From: CAZSDU01 sp964429135
GTDB taxonomy: Bacteria; Bacteroidota; Bacteroidia; Bacteroidales; FEN-979
NCBI GenBank assembly: GCA_964429135.1
Contig: CAYSAU010000003.1
Coordinates: 161,605 to 225,604 of the forward strand
Length of the DNA: 64,000 bases
Direction of reading: 5' to 3'
In this document: one piece after another, positions 45,143 through 53,580 of the stretch
Position numbering within the stretch: the first letter of the stretch is position 1
How the letters are laid out: the number at the start of each line of letters is the position of its first letter
Notes under the pieces: model-generated
What the model saw: only the letters and a program-made list of their open reading frames with translations
What the model was told of the DNA's origin: nothing
The model's database searches: none
Made by a program: the position numbers and the translations under genes

Positions 45143-46375
45143 ATGCTGAAAATAATGCCTTTACCGATTGATCAAATCCGTGATGATTTTCCCGCACTTC
45201 ATCAGAATATATATAAACATCCCCTGATCTATTTCGACAATGCCGCTTCCACCCAGAAACCGAAACAGGTGATCGATGCCATCAGGAATTATTATGAACA
45301 AGATAACTGCAATATTCACAGGGGCGTCCATTACCTTAGTGTTAAGGCTACTGAAGCCTATGAAGAGGCAAGGAAGGAAATCAGGGAATTTATCAATGCC
45401 GGAAACAGCCGGGAAATTATTTTCACTAAAGGTGCCACAGAGTCATTGAATTTAGTGGCTTCATCTTTTGGGAAACAATTTATCCATCCGGATGATGAAG
45501 TGATCACTACCATCATGGAACATCATTCAAATTTTGTTCCCTGGCAACAGATGTGCCTGGAACGAGGGGCACATTTAAGGATTGTGGGTATCAAAGAGTC
45601 CGGTGAACTGAACCTGGATGAAATGAGATCCATGATCAATGAAAGAACCAGACTGATTGCCCTGACACATGTTTCCAATGTATTGGGAACCATAAACCCC
45701 ATCGAAAAAATCATTGCTTTTGCGCATCAGCATGATATTCCTGTACTGATTGACGGGGCTCAGGGAATATCTCATATCCCGGTGGATGTTCAGGCCATGG
45801 ATTGTGATTTTTATTGTTTTTCCGGTCATAAAATGTATGCTCCCATGGGAGTGGGAGTTCTCTATGGCAAGGAAAAACTCCTTGAAGCCATGCCGCCATA
45901 CCAACTTGGTGGGGAAATGATTAAGGATGTATATATTGATCGTACCACGTTTAATGAACTTCCTTATAAATTCGAAGCCGGAACTCCGAACGTGGAAGGA
46001 GTGATGGGACTGCAGGCAGCTGTGCGTTACCTTCAATCGCTGGGCATGGAAAATATTGCAGCCTATGAGAACAGTTTGCTGAATTATACCACTGAGAAAC
46101 TATCCCAAATACCAGGGATGCATTTTTATGGAACCACAAAACATAAAGCCAGCCTGATATCTTTCCTCATTGGTGATATTCATCCTTACGACGCCGGGAT
46201 GATCATCGATAAAATGGGAATCGCTGTTCGTACCGGCCACCATTGTGCCATGCCACTCATCAACTTTTTGAAAATCCCCGGAACCATCAGAGCATCCTTT
46301 GCCTTTTATAATACCATCGAAGAAATTAATAACCTCTATGATGCCATACTGAAGGTGAGAGAGATGTTTCGATAA
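45143..46375 (+). CDS. sufS: Cysteine desulfurase SufS
   Basis: A 410-residue PLP enzyme that takes sulfur from cysteine and passes it to SufE. The Schiff-base Lys is 230 in CFSGHKMYAPMG, the persulfide Cys is 368 in RTGHHCAMPL, and the N-terminal IYFDNAASTQKP and later TIRASFAFYNT are standard group II marks. The start MLKIMPLP is chosen from the -7 element; the Met four codons later is possible. It is followed by sufE after 31 bases. Confidence 0.97.
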   Translation: MLKIMPLPIDQIRDDFPALHQNIYKHPLIYFDNAASTQKPKQVIDAIRNYYEQDNCNIHRGVHYLSVKATEAYEEARKEIREFINAGNSREIIFTKGATESLNLVASSFGKQFIHPDDEVITTIMEHHSNFVPWQQMCLERGAHLRIVGIKESGELNLDEMRSMINERTRLIALTHVSNVLGTINPIEKIIAFAHQHDIPVLIDGAQGISHIPVDVQAMDCDFYCFSGHKMYAPMGVGVLYGKEKLLEAMPPYQLGGEMIKDVYIDRTTFNELPYKFEAGTPNVEGVMGLQAAVRYLQSLGMENIAAYENSLLNYTTEKLSQIPGMHFYGTTKHKASLISFLIGDIHPYDAGMIIDKMGIAVRTGHHCAMPLINFLKIPGTIRASFAFYNTIEEINNLYDAILKVREMFR

Positions 46376-46406
46376 GTCCATTAAAAGTGAAAAATGAAAA
46401 GTGAAA
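46376..46406 (+). other. Short repeat-like spacer before sufE
   Basis: The spacer reads as runs of agtgaaaaatgaaaagtgaaaatg, a word set also seen between sufB and sufC. The sufE start lies inside the last copy. Confidence 0.45.
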
Positions 46407-46835
46407 ATGAAAATAGTAGAAATTGAAAATGAGATTATTGAGGAGTTTTCGGCTTATGACGATTGGCTTGACAAGTATTCACTGATCCTGGAAATAGGAA
46501 AATCCATTACTGTGATTGACGAACAATATAAAACCGATCAGTATGTTATTTCAGGGTGTCAGTCAAAGGTATGGCTTCATGCCAGTTATCATGATGGGAA
46601 AATTTTCTTTACAGCAGACAGTGATGCCATCATTACAAAAGGCATTGTTAGCCTGTTGATCCGGGTGCTTTCAGGCCATACTCCGGATGAAATCCTGGAG
46701 GCGAAGCTTGGGTTTATTGATGCCATCGGATTAAAAGAGCACCTCTCCCCCACCCGAAGCAACGGCCTCAGCAGCATGATCAAGCAAATGAAACTCTATG
46801 CCCTCGCTTTCAAGACAAAGATGGGATCATCATAA
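46407..46835 (+). CDS. sufE: Sulfur acceptor protein SufE
   Basis: A 142-residue partner of SufS that receives persulfide on Cys 51 (VISGCQSKVW) and enhances desulfurase activity. The family segments LLIRVLSGHTPDEIL and LSPTRSNGLSSMIKQMK are present. I start at the ATG of MKIVEIEN (46407); a GTG two codons earlier is in frame but lies in repeat-like DNA. It is followed after 9 bases by the SufT-like gene. Confidence 0.95.
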   Translation: MKIVEIENEIIEEFSAYDDWLDKYSLILEIGKSITVIDEQYKTDQYVISGCQSKVWLHASYHDGKIFFTADSDAIITKGIVSLLIRVLSGHTPDEILEAKLGFIDAIGLKEHLSPTRSNGLSSMIKQMKLYALAFKTKMGSS

Positions 46836-46844
46836 TATCAGTTT

Positions 46845-47177
46845 ATGGACTCAAAGGAAAAAATGACAAAAAGCGAACTGGAACAAAAAGTGATCACTGC
46901 CCTGAAGACGGTTTCTGATCCTGAAATACCGGTGAACATTTATGATCTTGGTCTGGTATATAATTTGCAAATCAGCGAAGAAAACAATGATATCTGCATA
47001 CTGATGACCCTGACTACGCCAAATTGCCCGGTCGCAGAAGATATTCCTGGCCAGGTACAGGAGGCTGTAAGCCGGGTAGAGGGTGTGGGAAAAGTCAAGG
47101 TTGAACTGACTTTTGAGCCCCCCTGGGATAAAGATATGCTTTCTGAAGATGCATTGCTTGAGCTTGGACTGCTATAG
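46845..47177 (+). CDS. SufT-like MIP18/DUF59 Fe-S assembly factor
   Basis: A 110-residue single-domain DUF59 protein. The motif SDPEIPVNIYDLGLVYNL (about 27-44) and the Cys-containing TLTTPNCPVAEDIP (about 64-77) are the family hallmarks; the C-terminal FEPPWDKDMLSEDA is typical of the SufT/PaaD-like group. It acts in maturation or delivery of Fe-S clusters. It closes the suf cluster, 9 bases after sufE. Confidence 0.9.
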   Translation: MDSKEKMTKSELEQKVITALKTVSDPEIPVNIYDLGLVYNLQISEENNDICILMTLTTPNCPVAEDIPGQVQEAVSRVEGVGKVKVELTFEPPWDKDMLSEDALLELGLL

Positions 47178-47187
47178 TATTTATTGC

Positions 47188-47195
47188 TAAATTTG
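47188..47195 (+). promoter_or_regulatory. -7 promoter element (TAAATTTG) deciding the dxs start
   Basis: TAAATTTG lies 24 bases before ATG 47220. The in-frame TTG at 47184 precedes it and would be upstream of the transcript, so it is rejected as start. Confidence 0.6.
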
Positions 47196-47219
47196 CAAAC
47201 TATTTTCAGGCATAATGCT

Positions 47220-49145
47220 ATGTCGTCAATCTTCGGACCCTTACTAACAGCAATATCTTTCCCTTCGGATCTTAAAAAGCTGAAACCTGAAGAGCTTCCT
47301 CAGCTTTGTCAGGAAATCCGTCAATATATTATAGAGGTGATGTCGGAACATCCAGGTCATCTGGGAGCAAGTCTCGGAGCAGTGGAACTGGCAGTCGCCC
47401 TGCACTATGTCTATGATGCTCCTTTCGATAAGATCATATGGGATGTGGGTCACCAGGCCTATGCACATAAAATTCTGACCGGAAGGAAGGACCGGTTTTC
47501 CGGGATCCGCTCCTATAACGGGATCAGTGGCTTCCCAAAGATGGCGGAGAGCGAATTTGATGCTTTTGGCGTGGGTCATTCCTCGACTTCCATTTCTGCT
47601 GCCCTGGGGATGGGGATAGCCGCCAGGCTTAGCGGAGAAAAAAAAAGGCACCATGTCGCTATCATCGGAGATGGTGCTATGACGGGCGGAATGGCCATGG
47701 AAGCGCTTAACAATGCCGGGATCTCCAACGCCAACCTCCTGGTGATTTTAAATGACAATCAGATTGCCATTGATAAAAATGTTGGTGCTATCAAGGATTA
47801 TCTGGCTGATATCGTCACTTCAAAGGCCTATAATAAAATCAGGGATAAGATTTGGCTACTGATGGGGGGTGGTACAAAGTACGGCAGAAATTCCCGTGCC
47901 ATCGTAAAACAACTCGGCAATGCCATCAAAGGAACCTTGCTTAAGCCAAGTAATCTCTTTGAGGCCTTTAATTTTCGCTATTTCGGCCTCATCGACGGGA
48001 ATGATGTCGTTCGGATGGTGAATATCCTGAATGATGTAAAAGATATTCAGGGTCCGAAAATATTACATGTTCATACAGTAAAAGGGAAGGGGTTTGAAAA
48101 GGCAGAAAAAGACCAGACGATTTATCATGCTCCCGGGGCGTTTGATAAGAATACGGGTAATATCAAAGAAGATAAGTGTCATGGAATGGCGCCCAGGTTT
48201 CAGACTGTCTTTGGCAGAACCATCATTGAGCTGGCCGAAAAAAATGAAAAAATACTTGGCATCACCCCGGCTATGTCCACCGGGTGTTCCCTCAATTTGA
48301 TGATGGGTAAAATGCCTGAACGGACTTTTGATGTCGGGATCGCTGAACAACATGCCGTGACTTTTTCTGCCGGACTGGCCGCATCAGGTTTTATCCCCTT
48401 CTGTAATATTTATTCCACTTTTATGCAACGGGCTTACGACCAGATCATTCATGATGTAGCCCTGCAAAAACTCCATGTGGTCTTTTGCCTTGATCGCGGT
48501 GGACTGGTCGGGGAAGACGGAGCAACCCATCACGGCGCTTTTGATTTATCCTATCTCCGATGTATTCCTAACATGATCGTTGCTTCCCCTATGAATGAGC
48601 AGGAACTCAGGAACCTGATGTTCACCGCCCAGCTTGACCACATGGGTCCCTTTGCCATACGTTATCCCAGAGGAAGAGGCGTGATGTCCATGTGGAAAAC
48701 GCCTATGGAAGCGATCCCCGTGGGGAAAGGAAGGATGATACGTGAGGGAAAAGATCTCGCTGTGCTGAGTATCGGCCCCGTGGGAAATACAGTCCTGAAG
48801 GTGTGTGAAAATCTGGATTCATCAGGATTATCTATTGCCCTGTATGACCTCAGGTTTGTAAAACCCCTGGATGAAGATCTGCTACATGATGTTTTCAAGA
48901 AGTTCTCCAACATCATCACCATCGAGGATGGTTCCGTGATGGGAGGAATGGGTGCAGCCGTTTTAGAGTTTATGGCTGATCATGGCTATACGGCAAAAAT
49001 AAAACGTCTGGGCATCCCTGACAGGTTTATTGAACAAGGCAGCGTGGCCGAACTGCATCATGAATGCGGCTTTGATGAAGCAGGGATACGATCTTCCATT
49101 GTTTCCATTTTATTCCCTGCCTTTCCTCCTAACTCAAAAGCATAG
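47220..49145 (+). CDS. dxs: 1-deoxy-D-xylulose-5-phosphate synthase
   Basis: Joins pyruvate and glyceraldehyde-3-phosphate in a thiamine-diphosphate-dependent reaction, the first step of the non-mevalonate isoprenoid pathway. With the start at 47220 the protein has 641 residues. Typical segments are GHLGASLGAVELAVALHYV (about 44-62), DVGHQAYAHKILTGR (about 72-86), the ThDP-binding GDGAMTGGMAMEALNNAG (about 146-163), and AEQHAVTFSAGLAASG in the pyrimidine domain (catalytic Glu region, about 369-384). The last 29 codons overlap the end of the opposite-strand HAD gene. ThiL at 37 kb supplies the cofactor and the polyprenyl synthase at 59 kb uses the products. Confidence 0.97.
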   Translation: MSSIFGPLLTAISFPSDLKKLKPEELPQLCQEIRQYIIEVMSEHPGHLGASLGAVELAVALHYVYDAPFDKIIWDVGHQAYAHKILTGRKDRFSGIRSYNGISGFPKMAESEFDAFGVGHSSTSISAALGMGIAARLSGEKKRHHVAIIGDGAMTGGMAMEALNNAGISNANLLVILNDNQIAIDKNVGAIKDYLADIVTSKAYNKIRDKIWLLMGGGTKYGRNSRAIVKQLGNAIKGTLLKPSNLFEAFNFRYFGLIDGNDVVRMVNILNDVKDIQGPKILHVHTVKGKGFEKAEKDQTIYHAPGAFDKNTGNIKEDKCHGMAPRFQTVFGRTIIELAEKNEKILGITPAMSTGCSLNLMMGKMPERTFDVGIAEQHAVTFSAGLAASGFIPFCNIYSTFMQRAYDQIIHDVALQKLHVVFCLDRGGLVGEDGATHHGAFDLSYLRCIPNMIVASPMNEQELRNLMFTAQLDHMGPFAIRYPRGRGVMSMWKTPMEAIPVGKGRMIREGKDLAVLSIGPVGNTVLKVCENLDSSGLSIALYDLRFVKPLDEDLLHDVFKKFSNIITIEDGSVMGGMGAAVLEFMADHGYTAKIKRLGIPDRFIEQGSVAELHHECGFDEAGIRSSIVSILFPAFPPNSKA

Positions 49146-49972
49146 ATATTTCGGAAATCATCTTTCATACTGACCATGATCCAATGCTCAGCTTTTGCCG
49201 TCCTGATAGCCACCTCAGCACCCTGAAAATAGGCATATTCTCTGACGGCATCATCATGGATAAGAAGAATTTTCAATGAAGGTCGCGGATTGGTACCAGC
49301 GTATTGAATCATCGGGATATCCCCGTCGGAATTGCCAATCACAATCAGAGGCTTTTTTCCGATATGGTGGTATAGGCTTTCAATTTTACCTGATTTCCAA
49401 CATGCTGTATGGATCTCTTCCGTTCTGAGAATTTCATTACGAAGGGTATCAACCCTCAACTGGTAGGTCGTTCCGATGATACGCTCTGAAGGCAGATGGC
49501 AAACCCTGGCTACAATCCTGATAAAATCCTGATCGCTTCCTGAACATATGAAATTTTTCACCTGATGGGACTCGAAAAAATGCAACAATTCAATCATGGG
49601 CTGATATATGCAATCTTGAAAGCGCTGCTTCAGCCGGGGGTGTCTGGTAGTTTCGTACCATGCTGCTACCACAGTATCATAAACTGCAGGAGAAGAGATA
49701 AAACCAGGGTAGGTCTGTGAAAAAACCTTTTGCAGGTAATCCGGCTTTTCGATCATGATCGTTCCGTCGAAATCAAAAACGGCAATCCGGTCAGCCGTAT
49801 CGGTAAAAAGAAAAGAATGGGGATCGCTGATCTGTTGTATATAACGGATAATGGCTTCTTTTACCGGAGTATTGTTCCAGGAAGGAAGTGGATCTACAAC
49901 GGGCAGCATGGTCTGGTTGATACAGCCTGGCTGTAGCAACAACATTAAAAAAAAAGGAAGAAATTTTCTCAT
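49058..49972 (-). CDS. HAD-superfamily phosphatase lipoprotein
   Basis: A 304-residue hydrolase with a lipoprotein-like signal (Cys 17 in LLLQPGC; the lipobox is not perfect). The HAD motif I is AVFDFDGTI (Asp 67 and 69), motif II is near FICSGSDQDF (about 138-147), and motif IV is VIGNSDGDIPMI near 210-221. The cap lies between motif I and II, in the C1 position. This type resembles secreted phosphoserine-phosphatase-like HADs that dephosphorylate small molecules; substrate unknown. Its 3' end overlaps dxs by 88 bases on the other strand. Confidence 0.82.
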   Translation of the reverse strand: MRKFLPFFLMLLLQPGCINQTMLPVVDPLPSWNNTPVKEAIIRYIQQISDPHSFLFTDTADRIAVFDFDGTIMIEKPDYLQKVFSQTYPGFISSPAVYDTVVAAWYETTRHPRLKQRFQDCIYQPMIELLHFFESHQVKNFICSGSDQDFIRIVARVCHLPSERIIGTTYQLRVDTLRNEILRTEEIHTACWKSGKIESLYHHIGKKPLIVIGNSDGDIPMIQYAGTNPRPSLKILLIHDDAVREYAYFQGAEVAIRTAKAEHWIMVSMKDDFRNIYAFELGGKAGNKMETMEDRIPASSKPHS

Positions 49973-50025
49973 TTGACGGGAAATTTTGGTTTTAACCGTA
50001 TAAATGTAAGTCTCTTTCCCGGAAT

Positions 50026-50063
50026 AAAAAAGCCACTGTGTTCAACAAAAACACAGTGGCTTT
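50026..50063 (-). terminator. Intrinsic terminator after tRNA-Arg
   Basis: A 12-base perfect inverted repeat (AGCCACTGTGTT at 50031-50042 and AACACAGTGGCT at 50050-50061) with a 7-base loop is flanked by an A-run that reads as a T-run on the minus strand. It lies 17 bases beyond the tRNA 3' end. A few T bases also follow on the plus side, but no plus-strand gene ends here. Confidence 0.88.
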
Positions 50064-50078
50064 AATCGTTGAAACCGG

Positions 50079-50152
50079 TGACCCCGAAGGGACTCGAACC
50101 CCCAACCAACAGAACCGGAATCTGCCATTCTATCCAATTGAACTACGGGGCC
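50079..50152 (-). tRNA. tRNA-Arg (anticodon CCG)
   Basis: Read on the minus strand, the 74-base gene folds as a full cloverleaf: acceptor stem GGCCCCG paired with CGGGGTC (one G-U pair), D arm, anticodon stem GCAGA/TCTGT with the loop TTCCGGT giving anticodon CCG, and a T arm with loop TTCGAGT. The discriminator base is A and CCA is not encoded. It decodes CGG arginine codons. A -7 element lies 10 bases upstream and a strong terminator downstream, so it is its own transcription unit. Confidence 0.96.
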
Positions 50153-50162
50153 AATACGAATG

Positions 50163-50170
50163 CAAAGATA
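50163..50170 (-). promoter_or_regulatory. -7 promoter element (TATCTTTG) for tRNA-Arg
   Basis: On the minus strand TATCTTTG lies 10 bases upstream of the first tRNA base, which places transcription start a few bases before the mature 5' end. Confidence 0.65.
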
Positions 50171-50205
50171 AGATTTTTAACTTTTCCTTTTAATTGCGAA
50201 TTGTT

Positions 50206-50213
50206 TACCTTTG
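50206..50213 (+). promoter_or_regulatory. -7 promoter element (TACCTTTG) for the aldolase gene
   Basis: TACCTTTG lies 31 bases upstream of the ATG at 50245. It stands back to back with the tRNA promoter within 50 bases. Confidence 0.6.
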
Positions 50214-50244
50214 AATTTATAATTCATTCTAAACATTATGCATC

Positions 50245-51324
50245 ATGTCAGAACATATTTTGGATAAAGTTGGCGCTGGTGTCGCCACAGGAAAAGCCTT
50301 ACAGGAAATCTTCCGCATCGCCAGAGAAAACCGGTTTGCCCTTCCCGCCGTGAATGTCGTCGGGACAAACTCCATCAATGCCGTCATGGAAGCAGCACGA
50401 ACGGTGAATTCACCGGTGATCATACAATTTTCAAACGGGGGTGGAATTTTTGTGGCAGGGAAATCCCTGAAAAATGAAAATGAACGCGTAGCCATCAAAG
50501 GTTCAATCTCTGGTGCCCAACATATTCATGAGGTTGCAGAACTTTACGGTATTCCCGTGATCATCCATACTGATCATGCCGCCAAGAAATTGCTGCCCTG
50601 GATAGACGGGTTGCTGGATGCAGGAGAGAAACATTTTAAACAACATGGGAAACCGTTGTTTTCTTCTCATATGCTTGACCTTTCGGAAGAACCACTTGAG
50701 GAAAACATTGAGATTTGCAAGCGTTACCTGGAACGTATGAGCAAAATAAATATGACCCTGGAGATCGAACTCGGCGTTACTGGCGGAGAAGAAGATGGAG
50801 TTGACAATACCGGGATTGACAGTTCAAGACTGTACACTCAGCCCGAGCATGTTGCCTTGGCGTATGAAACCCTAAAGAGTGTCAGTCCGGACTTCACGAT
50901 CGCTGCCTCTTTCGGGAATGTTCATGGGGTATATAAACCGGGAAATGTTAAGCTGGAACCCATTATCCTTCATAATTCACAGATCTATATCCAGAAGAAA
51001 TTTAACACGGGACCCAATCCGGTTAATTTTGTTTTCCATGGCGGATCAGGTTCAGAACCTGAAAAAATCAAAGAAGCCATTTCCTATGGCGTAGTGAAAA
51101 TGAACATTGACACCGATACCCAATGGGCTTACTGGGAGGGAATTCTTCATTACTACAGGAAAAACGAAGCTTATCTTCAGGGACAAATAGGAAATCCCGA
51201 AGGGGATGACAAGCCCAATAAAAAATTCTATGATCCCCGTGCCTGGTTGAGGGAAGGAGAAAAAACAATGGTGGAACGCCTGAAAATCGCTTTCTCTGAC
51301 CTGAACTGTTTAAACAGAAACTGA
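50245..51324 (+). CDS. fbaA: Class II fructose-bisphosphate aldolase
   Basis: A zinc-dependent aldolase that cleaves fructose-1,6-bisphosphate in glycolysis and joins the trioses in gluconeogenesis. The 359-residue protein resembles E. coli FbaA along its length: PVIIHTDHAAKKLLPW (catalytic Asp 110 and zinc His 111), ELGVTGGEEDGVDNT (about 174-188), and HGGSGSEPEKIKEAI near 268-282. It is the long type A form. It has its own promoter and is a single-gene unit. Confidence 0.97.
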   Translation: MSEHILDKVGAGVATGKALQEIFRIARENRFALPAVNVVGTNSINAVMEAARTVNSPVIIQFSNGGGIFVAGKSLKNENERVAIKGSISGAQHIHEVAELYGIPVIIHTDHAAKKLLPWIDGLLDAGEKHFKQHGKPLFSSHMLDLSEEPLEENIEICKRYLERMSKINMTLEIELGVTGGEEDGVDNTGIDSSRLYTQPEHVALAYETLKSVSPDFTIAASFGNVHGVYKPGNVKLEPIILHNSQIYIQKKFNTGPNPVNFVFHGGSGSEPEKIKEAISYGVVKMNIDTDTQWAYWEGILHYYRKNEAYLQGQIGNPEGDDKPNKKFYDPRAWLREGEKTMVERLKIAFSDLNCLNRN

Positions 51325-51351
51325 AAAAACTTCATCAACTCACCAAGCTTC

Positions 51352-52203
51352 CTAAAATCCCTGTCCTGCAGCTAAGGTTTCCTTTGGATGTATGCTCAGT
51401 ACCGGAATAGGAGAATGGTTCACCGTCTGATGGGCAAATGGCCCCATGAAAATATTGGCGGTGGTCGTCTCCTGCTCTGTCATAATGACAATCAGGTTGA
51501 CATTCATGGCTTTGGCATACTGAATGGTGCTATCAGAAATGTTTTCCGGTTCGAGAGAATCAATAACATAACTGACTCCTTCTTTTTCCATATGTCGGGC
51601 AACCTGAGAGGAATAAAGATCCACATTCTGTCGTACGTCCTTGATTTTGGAAGTATACAGTTTCAGAATAATAATTTCTGCTCCGTGATGCTTGGCCAGA
51701 TAACCAGCCAAGGAAGCTTTTTGCCTGGTTTCCATTGTGGAGTCAATGGGTAAAAGAATGCGGCTGAGTGGACGTTTAATGTCAATGCCCCCACGGATAG
51801 TAAGTACCGGACACGGGCTGTCTGCCACAATTTTATTGGCATTGCTCCCTGCCCAGAACTCTTCAAAACCGGAAGCCCCGTGAGTTCCGACTACAATCAT
51901 CAGGGCATTGCTTGCCTTGGCTTCGGCAGTGACTTCCCGATAAATTTTCCCTTGGCGGATTTTAAATGAAATATTATTTTCCGGCAGGTCAGGTTTGTAC
52001 TTCGAAATCAATTCATGAAAAGCCTTTTGTACCTCACCCTGGGAAACTTCCTTGGTTCCGGCAAATTTTTCTTTTTCCGCCGAAGTTTTATTGACCCACA
52101 ACAGGATCAAGTCATGTTTGCAATGCTGTGCAATGGAAAGGGCATGCAGGAAAGCATTGATCGAACATTCTGAAAAATCAATGGCTACGACGATGTTGCT
52201 CAT
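51352..52203 (-). CDS. Universal stress protein with two UspA domains
   Basis: A 283-residue cytoplasmic protein made of two UspA folds (about 1-135 and 145-275). The first ends with VGTHGASGFEEFWAGSNANKIV, an ATP-binding-like G-2X-G-9X-G(S/T) pattern; the second ends with GPFAHQTVNHSPIPVLSIHP, which lacks the full glycine pattern. Proteins of this family bind nucleotides or ligands and aid survival under stress. It is the last gene of a three-gene operon with a SPOR protein and a second tandem UspA that is clearly paralogous. Confidence 0.93.
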   Translation of the reverse strand: MSNIVVAIDFSECSINAFLHALSIAQHCKHDLILLWVNKTSAEKEKFAGTKEVSQGEVQKAFHELISKYKPDLPENNISFKIRQGKIYREVTAEAKASNALMIVVGTHGASGFEEFWAGSNANKIVADSPCPVLTIRGGIDIKRPLSRILLPIDSTMETRQKASLAGYLAKHHGAEIIILKLYTSKIKDVRQNVDLYSSQVARHMEKEGVSYVIDSLEPENISDSTIQYAKAMNVNLIVIMTEQETTTANIFMGPFAHQTVNHSPIPVLSIHPKETLAAGQGF

Positions 52204-52214
52204 GGCTGATGAAT

Positions 52215-52655
52215 TTAGTTAATATCCTTGGGTAATTGTATCTGATCTTCAGTAATAAAAGCATTGGGAAAATCCATGGAAATTTTGTTTAAAAAATACT
52301 GGGCATCCAGTCTGCTGCGAAAATCACCAACCCTGACCCGGTAATTCGGGGATTTATACGACAGATAGGCTTCCACTTCAGGATATCTTGATCTGAATTC
52401 CTCCTTTATGGCCTGGGCTTGGATTTTGGCATTATTGCCCGAGTCAAAAAATAATTGGACCCTGAAACCGTCAATGCCTGTTTGTTTCTGATTAATCTCT
52501 ATATGTTTCCTGACCAGGATTTCCACCCTCGGATCCTGGATAACTTCAATTTTCCCATTTATCGTCTTGATTTGCTGACTATAGGAAAGCCAAGGAAAAA
52601 CAACCATCACGGTCAGGTATAAGGTCAAGCGGGCAATATTTCCCGTAAGGTTCAT
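52215..52655 (-). CDS. SPOR-domain protein, secreted
   Basis: A 146-residue protein with a signal peptide or N-terminal anchor (about 1-27, ending SYSQ) and a C-terminal SPOR-like domain (about 63-137, FRVQLFFDSGNNAKIQAQAIKEEF, then YRVRVGDFRSRLDAQYFLNKI). SPOR domains bind denuded peptidoglycan glycan strands, often at division sites. The start overlaps the upstream UspA stop by 4 bases, and the downstream UspA begins 11 bases later. A peptidoglycan-binding protein between two cytoplasmic stress proteins is unusual. Confidence 0.87.
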   Translation of the reverse strand: MNLTGNIARLTLYLTVMVVFPWLSYSQQIKTINGKIEVIQDPRVEILVRKHIEINQKQTGIDGFRVQLFFDSGNNAKIQAQAIKEEFRSRYPEVEAYLSYKSPNYRVRVGDFRSRLDAQYFLNKISMDFPNAFITEDQIQLPKDIN

Positions 52656-53494
52656 AACAATCTAAAATTTTCCTGTGGATGTACACTGAGCACCGGTATT
52701 GGCGACTGGTTAATCAGTTGCTGTGCCTGTGCCCCCATTAAAATATTCACGGGTGTTTCCTGTTCCGTCATGATACTGATCAGATCAGCTTCTACGCTGA
52801 CGGCATAAGCAGTCAGTGCCTTGGTCAGATCATTCGAAATGATTTCGTCCTGGATAAACCTGACATCATGAGAATGAAGATATGAAGAGGCTGCCTGAGC
52901 ATATTTTTCCGTGATCCGCTGAATGGATTTCAACCGGCTGGAATGGGTGGAAACAACATGAACCTCTGACTTGAAAATTTTTGCCAGTTTCACAACAAAT
53001 GGAAGTTTTTGTATGGTCTCTGATGATCCGTCAATGGGAAGAATGATGCATTTTAAGTTGTTCTTCACCTGAAAATCATGGCGAACGGTAATGGAAGGAC
53101 AAGAGGCATAAGTTACGATCTTAAAAGCGTTGCTTCCGATCCAGAATTCTTCAAAACCAGAGATCCCATGAGCGCCGGCAACAATAAGCCCAGCATTGAC
53201 AGACTTGGCCATGTTATCCACTTCATGATAAACTTTTCCTTTTCTGAGCCGGTATTCCATCTTAATGCCTTTGACGAGCTGCTTATTGTACCCCAGTATG
53301 ATTTCCTCAAACCTTTTCTTTGCTTCCATACGATTCTGATTGGAAGTGTCAGGATACAACGATTCAAGGGAGGTCAATTTATCAACCCATACCATAAACA
53401 GGTCAGATTTCATTTTATTTGCCAGTGAAATCGCGTATTCGATAGCATGGATGGAGGTATTTGAAAAATCAACGGCTACGAGGATGGGTTGCAT
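52652..53494 (-). CDS. Universal stress protein with two UspA domains (operon leader)
   Basis: A 280-residue tandem UspA protein. The first domain (about 1-135) ends with AGAHGISGFEEFWIGSNAFKIV, the second (about 145-275) with GAQAQQLINQSPIPVLSVHP, the same arrangement as in the paralogue at 51.4 kb. It leads the UspA-SPOR-UspA operon and overlaps the SPOR gene by 4 bases. The 86-base divergent gap to ruvB shows no clear minus-strand -7 element. Confidence 0.92.
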   Translation of the reverse strand: MQPILVAVDFSNTSIHAIEYAISLANKMKSDLFMVWVDKLTSLESLYPDTSNQNRMEAKKRFEEIILGYNKQLVKGIKMEYRLRKGKVYHEVDNMAKSVNAGLIVAGAHGISGFEEFWIGSNAFKIVTYASCPSITVRHDFQVKNNLKCIILPIDGSSETIQKLPFVVKLAKIFKSEVHVVSTHSSRLKSIQRITEKYAQAASSYLHSHDVRFIQDEIISNDLTKALTAYAVSVEADLISIMTEQETPVNILMGAQAQQLINQSPIPVLSVHPQENFRLL

Positions 53495-53567
53495 GATAGT
53501 TAATTTTAATTAATAACGTAAAAATAAGAATTTTAATCTACAAACACAAACAGCCTTGTTTTTTCTT

Positions 53568-53575
53568 TACTTTTG
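53568..53575 (+). promoter_or_regulatory. -7 promoter element (TACTTTTG) close to the ruvB start
   Basis: TACTTTTG ends only 5 bases before the ruvB ATG at 53581. If it is the true promoter, the ruvB message has almost no leader. Confidence 0.45.
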
Positions 53576-53580
53576 TCTTT

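Noticed and set aside
47184..47186. TTG at 47184 as the dxs start
   Set aside because: It lies before the -7 element TAAATTTG at 47188-47195; the ATG at 47220 is downstream and begins the family-like sequence.
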